DNA of 9,839 nt from an uncultured Mesorhizobium sp. (GCA_950071955.1 CATMOC010000097.1:1-9839), one strand, 5' to 3'; shown: positions 1 through 7,156, counted from the first letter of the stretch. Notes: a model not told the origin generated them from the sequence alone. Translations and numbers: made by a program.

Positions 1-48
1 ACCAGGCGGTGGCGCCTCGTCTCTGGGGATCGCGGATTCGCCTGCCAT
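1..48 (-). CDS. N-terminus of probable TRAP transporter small permease subunit (DctQ type), cut by the window edge
   Basis: Sixteen codons, reading MAGESAIPRDEAPPPG, run off the left edge from an ATG at 48-46. A good ribosome binding site (GGAGAGAAG, complement of 51-59) stands 2 nt before the ATG, with its GGAGA core 6 nt away. The reading frame follows the binding-protein gene at 186-1259 on the same strand after 137 bp. In DctP-type TRAP loci the gene after the binding protein is normally the small 4-helix permease, and a short polar, proline-rich cytoplasmic N-terminus fits that. No membrane helix is visible yet, so the identity comes from position only. It could equally be a fused permease or a catabolic gene. 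Confidence 0.5.
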   Translation of the reverse strand, partial: MAGESAIPRDEAPPPG

Positions 49-87
49 GACTTCTCTCCGGTCCTGCGTCAGGTGGGGTTGATGCCC

Positions 88-180
88 CGACGCGGCGGAT
101 CTCCGCGTCGTGAGGGCGCACGAAGACTGGCGGCGCCCGTCGCGCCGCCGGTCTTTGTCAAAGGCCCGCGGGGCGGGCCT
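88..180 (-). other. Three consecutive GC-rich stem-loops between the TRAP binding-protein gene and the next gene
   Basis: Three perfect 8-bp inverted repeats lie in a row. In transcript order they are 180-173/169-162 (AGGCCCGC pairing with GCGGGCCT, 3-nt loop), 149-142/136-129 (GGCGGCGC with GCGCCGCC, 5-nt loop) and 110-103/95-88 (CGACGCGG with CCGCGTCG, 7-nt loop). The first begins 6 nt after the binding-protein stop codon and is followed by only TTT, so it is at best a leaky terminator. Such elements between a binding-protein gene and its permease gene usually stop RNA decay or reduce readthrough. The pairing is seen directly; the role is inferred. Confidence 0.6.
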
Positions 181-185
181 GGCGA

Positions 186-1259
186 TCACTCGGCGAGGTA
201 GTCCCGTTCGAAGGAGAAGCCCGCAGCCTTCAGCTTGTCGCGATAGGCCTCGAGCACCTTCTTCCCCGGCTCGCCGCGCGCGTCGGCAGCCTTCGTCCAC
301 GCCGTGGTCGGGTTCGGCAGGCTCTTGATCCAGGTCGAGCGCTCGGCCGGATCGAATTCGACGATCTTGCCGCCGGCGTCGATCAGCGTCTTCTTCGCCG
401 CTTCGTAGCGGGCTTCCTGCTCGTCGAAATAGGCCTTGGTGTAGACGGCCGCGGCCGTCTTGAACGCAGCTTTGGTCTCGTCCGAGAACGTGTCCCACTG
501 CTGCTTGGAGACGCCCAGGCCGCCGATATACATCGCGCCGAAGTGCGTCTGGTTCCAGTTGGGAGCGACCTCGTAGAGCTTGGCCGGAACGTTGGCCGTC
601 ATCCAGCCGATATTGCCGTCGTACACTCCGGTCTTGATGTCGTTGTAGAAGGTGACGTAGCTGCCCTGCACACCGACAGCCCCGGTACTTGCCAGCCAGG
701 CGAGGTTCGGTCCCGCGCCGCCGAGCTTGACGCCGTTCATGTCGGCGATCTTGCTCAGGGCTTTGGTCGAGGCGATGTTGTAGTCGTCGATGGCGATACC
801 GCCGCCGATATAGACGACGCCGGTCGCCTCCTCGAGCTTGGCGAGCGCTCCTTCCGTTTCCGTCAGGGCGGCCTCGACCGCCGCCGTCACGCCGCGCGCG
901 TCGGGCGGCCCGAATGGCATGGCATAGGTCAGGTTGAGCAGGCCCATCGTGGCCGGATTGAACACGCCGCTCATCTGGCCGACGTCGATGATGCCCTGCT
1001 GGAAGGCTTCCGTCTCCGAGCCGAGCTTGACGATCGTGCCGCCATACCCCTGCGTCCAGTTGATCTTCACCTTGCCGGTCTTGGCGAGTTCGGCGTCGAC
1101 CGTTGGGATGAACGTCTCCTTCAGGTGCTTCACCCAAAGGAACACTTCGGGATGGCCGGTGGCGGCGGTGAGATTGATGGTCTCCTGCGCGGCCGCAGGA
1201 CCCGCGGCCCATGCGACGGCGATGGCGGCGGCGCCGCCCAGCAATGCGTTACGATACAT
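186..1259 (-). CDS. TRAP transporter periplasmic substrate-binding protein, DctP type
   Basis: The product is a 357-residue extracytoplasmic binding protein that would hand a solute to a TRAP permease. A signal peptide occupies residues 1-24 (hydrophobic core, cleavage after PAAA, mature start QETINL). Family features are the block around KLGGAGPN (178-185), then FYNDIKTGVYDG (204-215), the equivalent of the usual LQTGVVDG segment, and a long helical C-terminus. Length is normal. In characterised DctP/SiaP proteins the stretch before this block carries an arginine that binds the ligand carboxylate (GLKLRVP); here the matching position is Gly180. The start at 1259 has GGAGG (complement of 1266-1270) 6 nt upstream. 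The gene is divergent from the TetR gene and shares its control region. The family call is firm; the substrate is unknown. Confidence 0.93.
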   Translation of the reverse strand: MYRNALLGGAAAIAVAWAAGPAAAQETINLTAATGHPEVFLWVKHLKETFIPTVDAELAKTGKVKINWTQGYGGTIVKLGSETEAFQQGIIDVGQMSGVFNPATMGLLNLTYAMPFGPPDARGVTAAVEAALTETEGALAKLEEATGVVYIGGGIAIDDYNIASTKALSKIADMNGVKLGGAGPNLAWLASTGAVGVQGSYVTFYNDIKTGVYDGNIGWMTANVPAKLYEVAPNWNQTHFGAMYIGGLGVSKQQWDTFSDETKAAFKTAAAVYTKAYFDEQEARYEAAKKTLIDAGGKIVEFDPAERSTWIKSLPNPTTAWTKAADARGEPGKKVLEAYRDKLKAAGFSFERDYLAE

Positions 1260-1327
1260 CCGGATCCTCCCTGTTCAAAACGGCGGCTCTCTCCGTGCCC
1301 TTCCGTCGATGCACGAACGGTAGCAGA

Positions 1328-1366
1328 TTTGAACAAGTTGACAAGATACCTGTCATGTCGTTCAAT
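1328..1366. promoter_or_regulatory. Overlapping divergent promoters with a 37-bp dyad, likely TetR-family operator
   Basis: An inverted repeat is centred on base 1347. TTGAAC (1329-1334) mirrors GTTCAA (1360-1365) and TGACA (1339-1343) mirrors TGTCA (1351-1355); counting single matches between them, 13 of 18 base pairs are symmetric. On the plus strand TTGACA (1338-1343) and TTCAAT (1361-1366) form a sigma-70-like promoter with 17-bp spacing. On the minus strand ATGACA (1356-1351) and TTCAAA (1333-1328) form a weaker one, also with 17 bp. The dyad thus covers both promoters and sits between a TetR gene and its divergent neighbour, the classic place for autoregulation. A further half-site, GTTCAA, occurs at 1273-1278 in the leader of the binding-protein gene. 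Binding itself is inferred. Confidence 0.65.
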
Positions 1367-1375
1367 GATCTCACA

Positions 1376-1396
1376 AGGGCGCCATCGGCGCGCCCT
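1376..1396 (+). other. Stem-loop in the predicted 5' leader of the TetR gene
   Basis: AGGGCGC (1376-1382) pairs perfectly with GCGCCCT (1390-1396) across a 7-nt loop. It begins a few bases after the transcription start expected from the promoter at 1338-1366. Its position argues against translation beginning at the ATG at 1365 and favours the starts at 1413 (GTG) or 1455 (ATG). A 5' stem of this kind could protect the transcript; no T-tract follows, so it is not a terminator. Confidence 0.4.
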
Positions 1397-1454
1397 GCGC
1401 GATCGGTGGAACGTGGCGAAAAGCGAAAAGAACGCGGAAGACCGGAAGGTCGTG

Positions 1455-2102
1455 ATGATCGAGGCGACGCAGCGCAATGGCGCGGCCACGCGCATGCGCA
1501 TCCTGATGGCCGCGGAGGGCGAGTTTGCCGACCACGGCTTCGACGGCGCCACGGTGCGCCAGATCGCGTTGCGCGCCGATATCCCCGTCGCCCTCGTCAA
1601 CTATCACTTCGGCAACAAGGAAGGTCTCTACCGCGCCATCTTCGAGATGCGGGCGCCGATGATCGTCGACCAGCGCATCGCGGGCCTGCGCCTGGCCGAG
1701 ATGGAGCCGGACCCGGAGCGGAAGGTCGAGATGATCGTCAAGGCGGTGCTCGTCCCGAACCTGCACATGCGCAGCACCGAGAAGAACTCGAGCTACGCCC
1801 GGATCCTAGCTCGCGAGGTTTCGGATCCGAAATCACACCACCGCAAGGTAGTCGCCGAGTTCTTCGATCCCATCGCGTACAAGGTGATCGAAGCGCTGCA
1901 GCGCGCGATGCCCGACCGGACCGTCGAGGAGATCAACTGGGGCTACCAGGCCATGCTCGGTGTGATGGTCTACACCATGGCCGATACCGGCCGCATCAGC
2001 CGCCTCTCGGGCGGGCTGTGCGACCCGGAGGACGAGATGACCACGTCGAGGCATCTGGTGGCGCTCATGAAGGCGGCCCTTCTCTACAGCCGCGTGTCGT
2101 AG
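1455..2102 (+). CDS. TetR/AcrR-family transcriptional regulator
   Basis: The product is a 215-residue one-component repressor of the usual TetR size. The N-terminal DNA-binding domain covers about residues 12-60: TRMRILMAAEGEFADHGFDG, then the helix-turn-helix TVRQIALRADIPVALVNYHF (33-52) and the family signature NYHFGNKEGLY (49-59). Residues 61-215 form the helical ligand-binding and dimerisation domain, which I cannot match to a known effector class. The ATG at 1455 has GGAAGG 5 nt upstream. A GTG at 1413 in the same frame would add 14 residues (AKSEKNAEDRKVV...) and is a real alternative. The gene is divergent from the TRAP binding protein and 54 bp upstream of the hydrolase gene, so it probably controls both directions through the dyad at 1329-1365. 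Many catabolic TetR proteins respond to acyl-CoA intermediates, which would suit the ligase downstream; that is inference. Confidence 0.92.
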   Translation: MIEATQRNGAATRMRILMAAEGEFADHGFDGATVRQIALRADIPVALVNYHFGNKEGLYRAIFEMRAPMIVDQRIAGLRLAEMEPDPERKVEMIVKAVLVPNLHMRSTEKNSSYARILAREVSDPKSHHRKVVAEFFDPIAYKVIEALQRAMPDRTVEEINWGYQAMLGVMVYTMADTGRISRLSGGLCDPEDEMTTSRHLVALMKAALLYSRVS

Positions 2103-2156
2103 TCGAAACAAGGACCCGGCGCATCGGCCGGCGTCCGGCTCTGGGAGGACAGACTG

Positions 2157-3140
2157 ATGAAACTCGTGACCTACGAGCGGGATGGCGCGCCGCGCGCCGG
2201 CGCCTTCGTTGACGGCGACCGCCGGATCGTCGACTTGGCGGAAGCCCACCAGAGGGCATTCGGGGAAGCCTATGCGCCCTTTGCCTCCGTGCAGGCGATG
2301 ATTGAAGCCGGCGACGCCGCGCTCGACCGGGCTTACGAGACCGTTGGCAAGCCGGACGCCACCACCCTCGCGCGGGATTCCGTCAGGCTCCTCGCGCCGG
2401 TTCCTGTGCCGGTGCAGATGCGCGACTGCCTGTGCTTTGAGACACACCTCAAGCAGTCCTTCGCGGCCGCCAGGCGCATACGCGCCGATGCGACGCCGGA
2501 TCCGGAAGCGGCGATGCGGGAATTCGAGCGAACCGGCACCCTTTCGGTGCCGAAGACCTTCTACGAGCAGCCGATCTACTACAAGGCGAACCGCTTCAGC
2601 GTGATCGGGAACGATCACGACGTGCTGTGGCCGAGTTATTCCCATCTGATGGATTTCGAACTGGAGTTTGGCTTCTACGTCCGCAAGAAGGGTGTCGACA
2701 TCGCCCGCGACGCGGCACGCGACTACATCTACGGCTACACGATCTTCAACGACTTCTCGGCGCGCGACGCCCAGACGCAGGAAATGGGCGGGCAGCTGGG
2801 ACCCGCCAAGGGCAAGGACTTCGACACCGGCAATGCCATGGGGCCCTGCCTTGTCACCGCCGACGAACTGAAGGATCCCTACGGTCTGACCATGGTCTGT
2901 CGTGTGAACGGCGAGGAGTGGGGCCGCGGCAGCACGTCGTCGATGTACTGGAAGTTCGAGGATCTGATCGCTTACGTCTCCCGGTCGGAGACCCTCTACC
3001 CCGGCGAGTTCTTCGGCTCGGGCACCGTCGGCAACGGCTGCGGCCTCGAGCACCTGAAGTTCCTGAAGCACGGCGATGTGGTGGAACTCGAGGTCGAAGG
3101 CATCGGGACGCTGCGCAACCGCGTCCTGACCCGCCAGTAG
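2157..3140 (+). CDS. Fumarylacetoacetate hydrolase (FAH) family protein
   Basis: The product is a 327-residue enzyme of the FAH superfamily, metal-dependent enzymes that cleave or rearrange C-C bonds in 1,3-dicarbonyl or oxo-acid compounds, often in aromatic and sugar-acid catabolism. Residues 1-75 form the small N-terminal domain. The C-terminal catalytic domain shows FETH (94-97, candidate Glu/His pair), the metal ligands Glu168 and Glu170 in MDFELEFG and Asp199 in NDFSARD, the KGKDFDTGNAMGP block (218-230) and the GSGTVGNGCG loop (287-296). A longer segment with many Arg and Glu residues (about 105-135) lies before the first metal ligand, as in the ~330-residue subgroup. GGGAGG at 2143-2148 sits 8 nt before the ATG. 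It lies between the TetR and ligase genes, likely in one transcript. The family is certain; the exact reaction is not. Confidence 0.93.
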   Translation: MKLVTYERDGAPRAGAFVDGDRRIVDLAEAHQRAFGEAYAPFASVQAMIEAGDAALDRAYETVGKPDATTLARDSVRLLAPVPVPVQMRDCLCFETHLKQSFAAARRIRADATPDPEAAMREFERTGTLSVPKTFYEQPIYYKANRFSVIGNDHDVLWPSYSHLMDFELEFGFYVRKKGVDIARDAARDYIYGYTIFNDFSARDAQTQEMGGQLGPAKGKDFDTGNAMGPCLVTADELKDPYGLTMVCRVNGEEWGRGSTSSMYWKFEDLIAYVSRSETLYPGEFFGSGTVGNGCGLEHLKFLKHGDVVELEVEGIGTLRNRVLTRQ

Positions 3141-3185
3141 CGGCCTCTGCGCGGGAAATCCGGCTTGCACCGGGCCGCGCTGCCA

Positions 3186-3221
3186 GCGACCGGCGCTTCA
3201 TGCTAGACGGCATCCGGTCGC
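3186..3221 (+). other. Two-tier stem-loop between the hydrolase and ligase genes
   Basis: GCGACCGG (3186-3193) pairs with CCGGTCGC (3214-3221), and inside it ATGC (3200-3203) pairs with GCAT (3210-3213) around a 6-nt loop, leaving a one-sided 6-nt bulge at 3194-3199. No T-tract follows, so it is not a standard intrinsic terminator. It takes up about a third of the 117-bp gap between the two genes and ends 36 nt before the ligase start. It may adjust ligase expression or mark an RNA processing site. The loop includes TGCTAGAC, which resembles a -10 element, but I find no matching -35. Confidence 0.45.
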
Positions 3222-3257
3222 CAAAGGTCTCATCGTGATCCTTCGGGAAAGCCTCCC

Positions 3258-4754
3258 ATGAACGTCTATGCCATGCTTGCCGACGCCATTCGCCGCCGCG
3301 GCAGAGAGACCGCGGTCGAGCACGGCGACCGGCGGCTGACCTACCGCGCGTTCGACGCCGCATGCGCCGCCTTCGGCGAATGGCTGGCGGAGAAGGGATG
3401 CCGTCCCGGCGACCGGGTGCTCCTGTTTCTCCGCAACGGCTTCGACTATCCCATACTGCTGATGGGGACAATGCGCGCCGGAATGGTGGCGGTGCCGGCC
3501 AATTCCAAGTTGCATCCGCGCGAAGTCGCCTGGATCGCCGGCGACTCCGAGCCACGCGTCATCTTCACCCATGCCGAGCATGTCGAAGCGCTGGCCGCGG
3601 CGCTCCCGAAGGGGAACGCGGCCGAGATCGTGGCGATCGAGGATTTCGCGCTCTCCACCCTTGCCGGCGCGCCGGCACAGCCCGTCGCGGTTGCGCCCGA
3701 AGACCCGGCCTGGATCTTCTACACCTCTGGTACCACCGGCAAGCCGAAAGGGGCAACGCTCACCCATCGCAACCTCGTCGCCGCGTCGATCAACTGCCTC
3801 GCCGACGTCTTCGACTTCCGCCAGACGGACCGCGTGCTCCACGTCGCGCCTTTGTCGCACGGCAGCGGCCTCTACCTCCTGCCCGCGCTGGCGCGAGGCG
3901 CGCACAACATCGTCTACGACCGCTCCGGCTTTAGGCCCGACGAGGTCTTCGACACGATCGCCTCCCGCGGGGTGACCGTCATCGCCTTCGTCGCCCCGAC
4001 CATGATCGTGCGCCTCCTCGAGGCCGGCCCGCGCGACGACATCGGCACCCTGCGTGGCATCGTCTACGGCGGCGCGGCTATCCATCTCGAGCACATTCGC
4101 GCCGCGGTGGCCATGTTCGGGCCGATCTTCCACCAGCTCTACGGCCAGGGCGAAGCGCCGATGACGATTTCCTATCTTCCGGGCCGCGACCATCTCGGCG
4201 CCGAAGATGAGACGCTGCTCTCGGCCGGCTACGTGCGTGCGGGCGTGGAGGTGCGGATCAGGGACGAGGACGACCGCGACGTGCCAGACGGCACCGACGG
4301 CGAGATCTGCGTGCGCGGCGACGTGGTGATGGCGGGCTACTGGCGCAATCCAGAAGCGAACGCGAGGGCGCTCGCTGGCGGCTGGCTCCACACCGGCGAC
4401 GTCGGCCACTTCGATGCCGGCGGCCGCCTGCGCATTCTCGATCGGCGCCACGACACCATCATCTCCGGCGGCACGAACATTTACCCCAAGGAGATCGAGG
4501 ACGTCCTCGCCTCTCACCCGCGGGTTCGCGAGGTCGCCGCCTTCGGCGTCCCCGACGCGGAATGGGGCGAGAGCGTCGCGGTCGCCGTCGTAGCCAACGA
4601 TCCGGCGCTCGGCGAGGTGGACCTTCTCGCCATCTGCCGAGAACATCTGGCGAGCTTCAAGAAGCCAAAACACGTCCATATCGTGCAGGAACTGCCGAAG
4701 AACGCGTATGGAAAGGTTCTGCGCCGGGAGCTCCAGGCCATGTTCAGGCGATAA
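3258..4754 (+). CDS. AMP-forming acyl-CoA ligase (ANL superfamily)
   Basis: The product is a 498-residue cytoplasmic ligase that would adenylate a carboxylic acid with ATP and transfer the acyl group to coenzyme A. Motifs occur in order: the P-loop YTSGTTGKPKG (155-165), YGQGE (295-299), TGD with the ribose-binding Asp (379-381), the hinge at Asp395-Arg396, SGGTNIYPKEIE (403-414) and PKNAYGK with catalytic Lys486 (480-486). The YGQGE motif has Gly where most members have Thr (YGxTE), a change likely to mark a subfamily. Length is normal and no domain is missing. The ATG is preceded by GGGAAAG (3245-3251), a weak site that could pair with CTCCC next to the start. It is the last gene of the tetR-FAH-ligase set and probably activates the acid imported by the divergent TRAP system. 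Substrate chain type cannot be told by eye. Confidence 0.93.
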   Translation: MNVYAMLADAIRRRGRETAVEHGDRRLTYRAFDAACAAFGEWLAEKGCRPGDRVLLFLRNGFDYPILLMGTMRAGMVAVPANSKLHPREVAWIAGDSEPRVIFTHAEHVEALAAALPKGNAAEIVAIEDFALSTLAGAPAQPVAVAPEDPAWIFYTSGTTGKPKGATLTHRNLVAASINCLADVFDFRQTDRVLHVAPLSHGSGLYLLPALARGAHNIVYDRSGFRPDEVFDTIASRGVTVIAFVAPTMIVRLLEAGPRDDIGTLRGIVYGGAAIHLEHIRAAVAMFGPIFHQLYGQGEAPMTISYLPGRDHLGAEDETLLSAGYVRAGVEVRIRDEDDRDVPDGTDGEICVRGDVVMAGYWRNPEANARALAGGWLHTGDVGHFDAGGRLRILDRRHDTIISGGTNIYPKEIEDVLASHPRVREVAAFGVPDAEWGESVAVAVVANDPALGEVDLLAICREHLASFKKPKHVHIVQELPKNAYGKVLRRELQAMFRR

Positions 4755-5055
4755 CTAGTGTCCGCAACTCTATGGACATGTACTGGTTCTTCATTTGATC
4801 GGTGACTTCTAAGCGCCCCCAATTTGCCGTTCCGGCTGAGTTGTCTCTTCCGGGAAGCCGACATTCCCCGCGCCTTCGGATCGGTGGCTTTGCGATCGCG
4901 GACCTTCACCCGCGCAACCATCTTGGTCTTAATTGGGTATTGCCCCCAAAAACGAGGTAACAGGGAAGTCGCACCCGGAAGACTCGAGATTCGAACCCGG
5001 ACTGCTTAATAGGAGGCAGGCCACGGCTCGGGTCCGCTGTGATCAGCCTTCGGCC
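4755..5055. other. Gene-free spacer between convergent operons, with a tRNA-like fragment
   Basis: This 301-bp stretch separates the 3' ends of the ligase (plus) and the fused TRAP permease (minus). I find no gene with coding character. On the minus strand 5019-4984 resembles part of a tRNA: CTGC/GCAG arms around a 10-nt loop, then CCGGG-TTCGAAT-CTCGA like a T arm with one mismatch. There is no D arm, no matching acceptor strand, and only 1 nt between the two arms, so it is not a working tRNA. TGTCC (4759-4763) and GGACA (4774-4778) form a weak hairpin just after the ligase stop, without a T-tract. No strong terminator is visible for either operon. Confidence 0.45.
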
Positions 5056-7134
5056 TCAACCCGCGCTTTTCCGAACAGCGCGCCTGTCTGTATGGAAAAT
5101 CGTCTGGCGTAGGAACGCGGGAGCGATGAGGGCGAGGCCGATGATCGTAGCGACAAGATCCGGCGCGACGAGGAGAATCGCTGCGAAGCCAAGTAGGAAC
5201 CGTTCATAGACGCGCAATGGCGCGAAAAGCCAGTTCGAGAATGCTGCCGACAAGGCCCATATGCCCAGCATCGCTCCCCCTGATGCGAGAAAGAATTCCG
5301 TCCAAGTGAAGCCGTCGGTCACCAGCAGCAGCGAGGGCGAGAAGGCGAAGACGAACGGCACGAGCGCCTTGCCCATGCCGAGCCGGAAGGCGGTGTTGCC
5401 TGTCTTGAAGGCGTTGGCGTCGGCAATCCCCGCGGCCGCATAAGCGGCCAGCGCCACCGGCGGCGTAATGTCCGCCAGCACGCCGTAGTAGAAGACGAAG
5501 AAGTGCGCGACGAGCGGCTGTACGCCCAGCAGCCCGAGGATGGGCGCGGCGACCGCGATCATGATGAGGTAGTTCGCCGTTGTCGGTATGCCGCAGCCCA
5601 TGAGGACGCAGACGACCGCGGTCATGATGAGCGTAAACAACAGAGTTAGGCTGGCGACGCTCATAATCTCGAACGGCAGCACCGAAAGGAAGCCGCTGAC
5701 ATCCCCCGCCCATTCAGCGGCGACGGAGGTCACCATGTAGGCGATCTTGAACCCCACCCCCGTCAGCGTAACCACGCCTATGACGATACCAACCAGCGCG
5801 GCAGCGGCAGTGACAGACAGCGAGTATTTCGCACCGACGACGAACCCGTCCCACGTCTCGCGCACGGTCTCGCGCGCGGCCGTCTTAAGGTCGTGGCGGA
5901 TCACGTTCTGGATCACCAGCACGAGCAGGCAGGATGCGATGCCCCAGAAAGCGGCGAGGTACGGCGTCTTGCCTGAAAGTAGGACCGCCACCAGCACGAA
6001 AAGCGGCAGCGTGGTCAGCCAACCGGCCTTGAACACCGTCCATGCGACGGGCAGTTCCTCCTTCGTCAAGCCGCGAAGCCCGCGACGACGCGCTTCCAGA
6101 TGAACCTGCACCAGCACACCGAAGAAGTGCATGAAGGCCGGCACCAGCGCAGCCGTGAGGATGGTGGTCAGCGGTACGCCCAGATACTCGATCATCAGGA
6201 ACGCTACCGCGCCCATGACGGGCGGCGTGATCTGGCCGCCGGTGGAGCTGGCTGCCTCCACGGCGGCGGCGAAATGGCGGGGATATCCGATGCGGATCAT
6301 CGCTGGGATCGTCAGCGAGCCGGTCGTCACCGTGTTAGCGATCGAAGAGCCTGAGATCGAGCCCAGCATGGCCGACGAGATGACCGACACCTTGGCCGGA
6401 CCGCCGGCGAAACGCCCCGCGAGCGCCGAGGCAAGATCGATGAAGAGCTGTCCCAGGCCAATGCGCGTCGCCAGGACGCCGAACAGCACGAAGTGGAAAA
6501 CGTAGGTGGAGATGACACCCAGCGCCGTGCCGTAGATTCCTTGGCTGGTGAGGTATAGGTGATTGACGATGTTCGTCCAGCTGGCGCCCGGATGCGTCAG
6601 AACGCCCGGCATCGAGCGACCGAAATAAGCATACGCGAGGAACAGGATCGCGATAACAGGCAGCGGCCAACCCATGGCGCGGCGCGTAGCCTCGAGCAGC
6701 ACGACGATCAGTATCGTCCCCATGACGACGTCGATCGGCAGCGGATCGCCGACGCGAAAGGCGAGGTCATCGAAGATCCAGGGGACGTAGAGGGCTGCGA
6801 CGATCCCCGCTGCCGCCAACACCCAATCGAAGAAGGAAACGCCGAGGGGTCGGAGCCAGGTGCCGCGCGGCTCCGGCGCCTTGCCCCAGGCTACGAAGGA
6901 AAAGAAGATCAGGCCTAACGTGAAAGCGAGATGCGTCCCTCGATGCGTGGCGGCCTGCGGGATGCCGTATCCGGCGGTGTAGAAGTGATAGCAGGAAAGG
7001 ACGAACAGCGCCGTGGCGACGAGCCAGTGCAACGAGGATGGCAGCGGTCGGAACCGCACTTCCGGATCGTAGCGCTCTTCGAGCGCTTTCATCTCGGCTT
7101 CGGTAAGCGCCTCCTGGCGGTCGGCCTCGGTCAT
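5056..7134 (-). CDS. TRAP transporter fused permease, 4TM/12TM type, TAXI class
   Basis: The product is a 692-residue inner-membrane permease in which the small (DctQ-like) and large (DctM-like) TRAP subunits are joined, as is usual for TAXI systems. A charged cytoplasmic tail (1-33) precedes the first helices (about 36-54, 68-83, 101-119, 134-150, 156-172). The large domain shows the hallmark SISGSSIANTVTTGSL (259-274), GGQITPPVMG (299-308), MGCGIPTTANY (512-522) and DITPPVALAAYAAAGIA (555-571); the two TPPV segments match the inverted-repeat scaffold of the transport domain. The tail is basic (DRRAVRKSAG). The start at 7134 has GGGA 6 nt upstream. It follows the TAXI binding-protein gene by 61 bp, with a stem-loop between them. 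Transport would be driven by an ion gradient. Substrate is unknown; TAXI systems are poorly characterised. Confidence 0.95.
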   Translation of the reverse strand: MTEADRQEALTEAEMKALEERYDPEVRFRPLPSSLHWLVATALFVLSCYHFYTAGYGIPQAATHRGTHLAFTLGLIFFSFVAWGKAPEPRGTWLRPLGVSFFDWVLAAAGIVAALYVPWIFDDLAFRVGDPLPIDVVMGTILIVVLLEATRRAMGWPLPVIAILFLAYAYFGRSMPGVLTHPGASWTNIVNHLYLTSQGIYGTALGVISTYVFHFVLFGVLATRIGLGQLFIDLASALAGRFAGGPAKVSVISSAMLGSISGSSIANTVTTGSLTIPAMIRIGYPRHFAAAVEAASSTGGQITPPVMGAVAFLMIEYLGVPLTTILTAALVPAFMHFFGVLVQVHLEARRRGLRGLTKEELPVAWTVFKAGWLTTLPLFVLVAVLLSGKTPYLAAFWGIASCLLVLVIQNVIRHDLKTAARETVRETWDGFVVGAKYSLSVTAAAALVGIVIGVVTLTGVGFKIAYMVTSVAAEWAGDVSGFLSVLPFEIMSVASLTLLFTLIMTAVVCVLMGCGIPTTANYLIMIAVAAPILGLLGVQPLVAHFFVFYYGVLADITPPVALAAYAAAGIADANAFKTGNTAFRLGMGKALVPFVFAFSPSLLLVTDGFTWTEFFLASGGAMLGIWALSAAFSNWLFAPLRVYERFLLGFAAILLVAPDLVATIIGLALIAPAFLRQTIFHTDRRAVRKSAG

Positions 7135-7156
7135 GCTGCTTCCCGATCGTAGAGGT

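Noticed and set aside
543..1454. Plus-strand open frame continuous with the TetR gene, which would give a 519-residue protein
   Set aside because: The part before about 1365 is antisense to the TRAP binding-protein gene and has no TetR homology. The promoter and leader hairpin at 1338-1396 also place the start downstream.
1833..3170. 445-residue minus-strand open frame
   Set aside because: It is antisense to the end of the TetR gene and the FAH gene, both of which show family motifs. Its product is His/Arg/Val-rich with no motif.
3198..4679. 493-residue minus-strand open frame
   Set aside because: It mirrors the acyl-CoA ligase, whose motifs are complete; long antisense frames are expected at this GC content.
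4815..4949. 8-bp direct repeats GCCCCCAA at 4815 and 4942, and CCCAATT/AATTGGG inverted repeats nearby, as insertion-sequence ends
   Set aside because: The repeats are short, not at matching distances, and enclose no transposase; chance is the simpler explanation.
4984..5060. Complete tRNA gene on the minus strand
   Set aside because: There is no D arm, the acceptor strands do not pair, the anticodon-like loop has 10 nt and only 1 nt separates it from the T arm.
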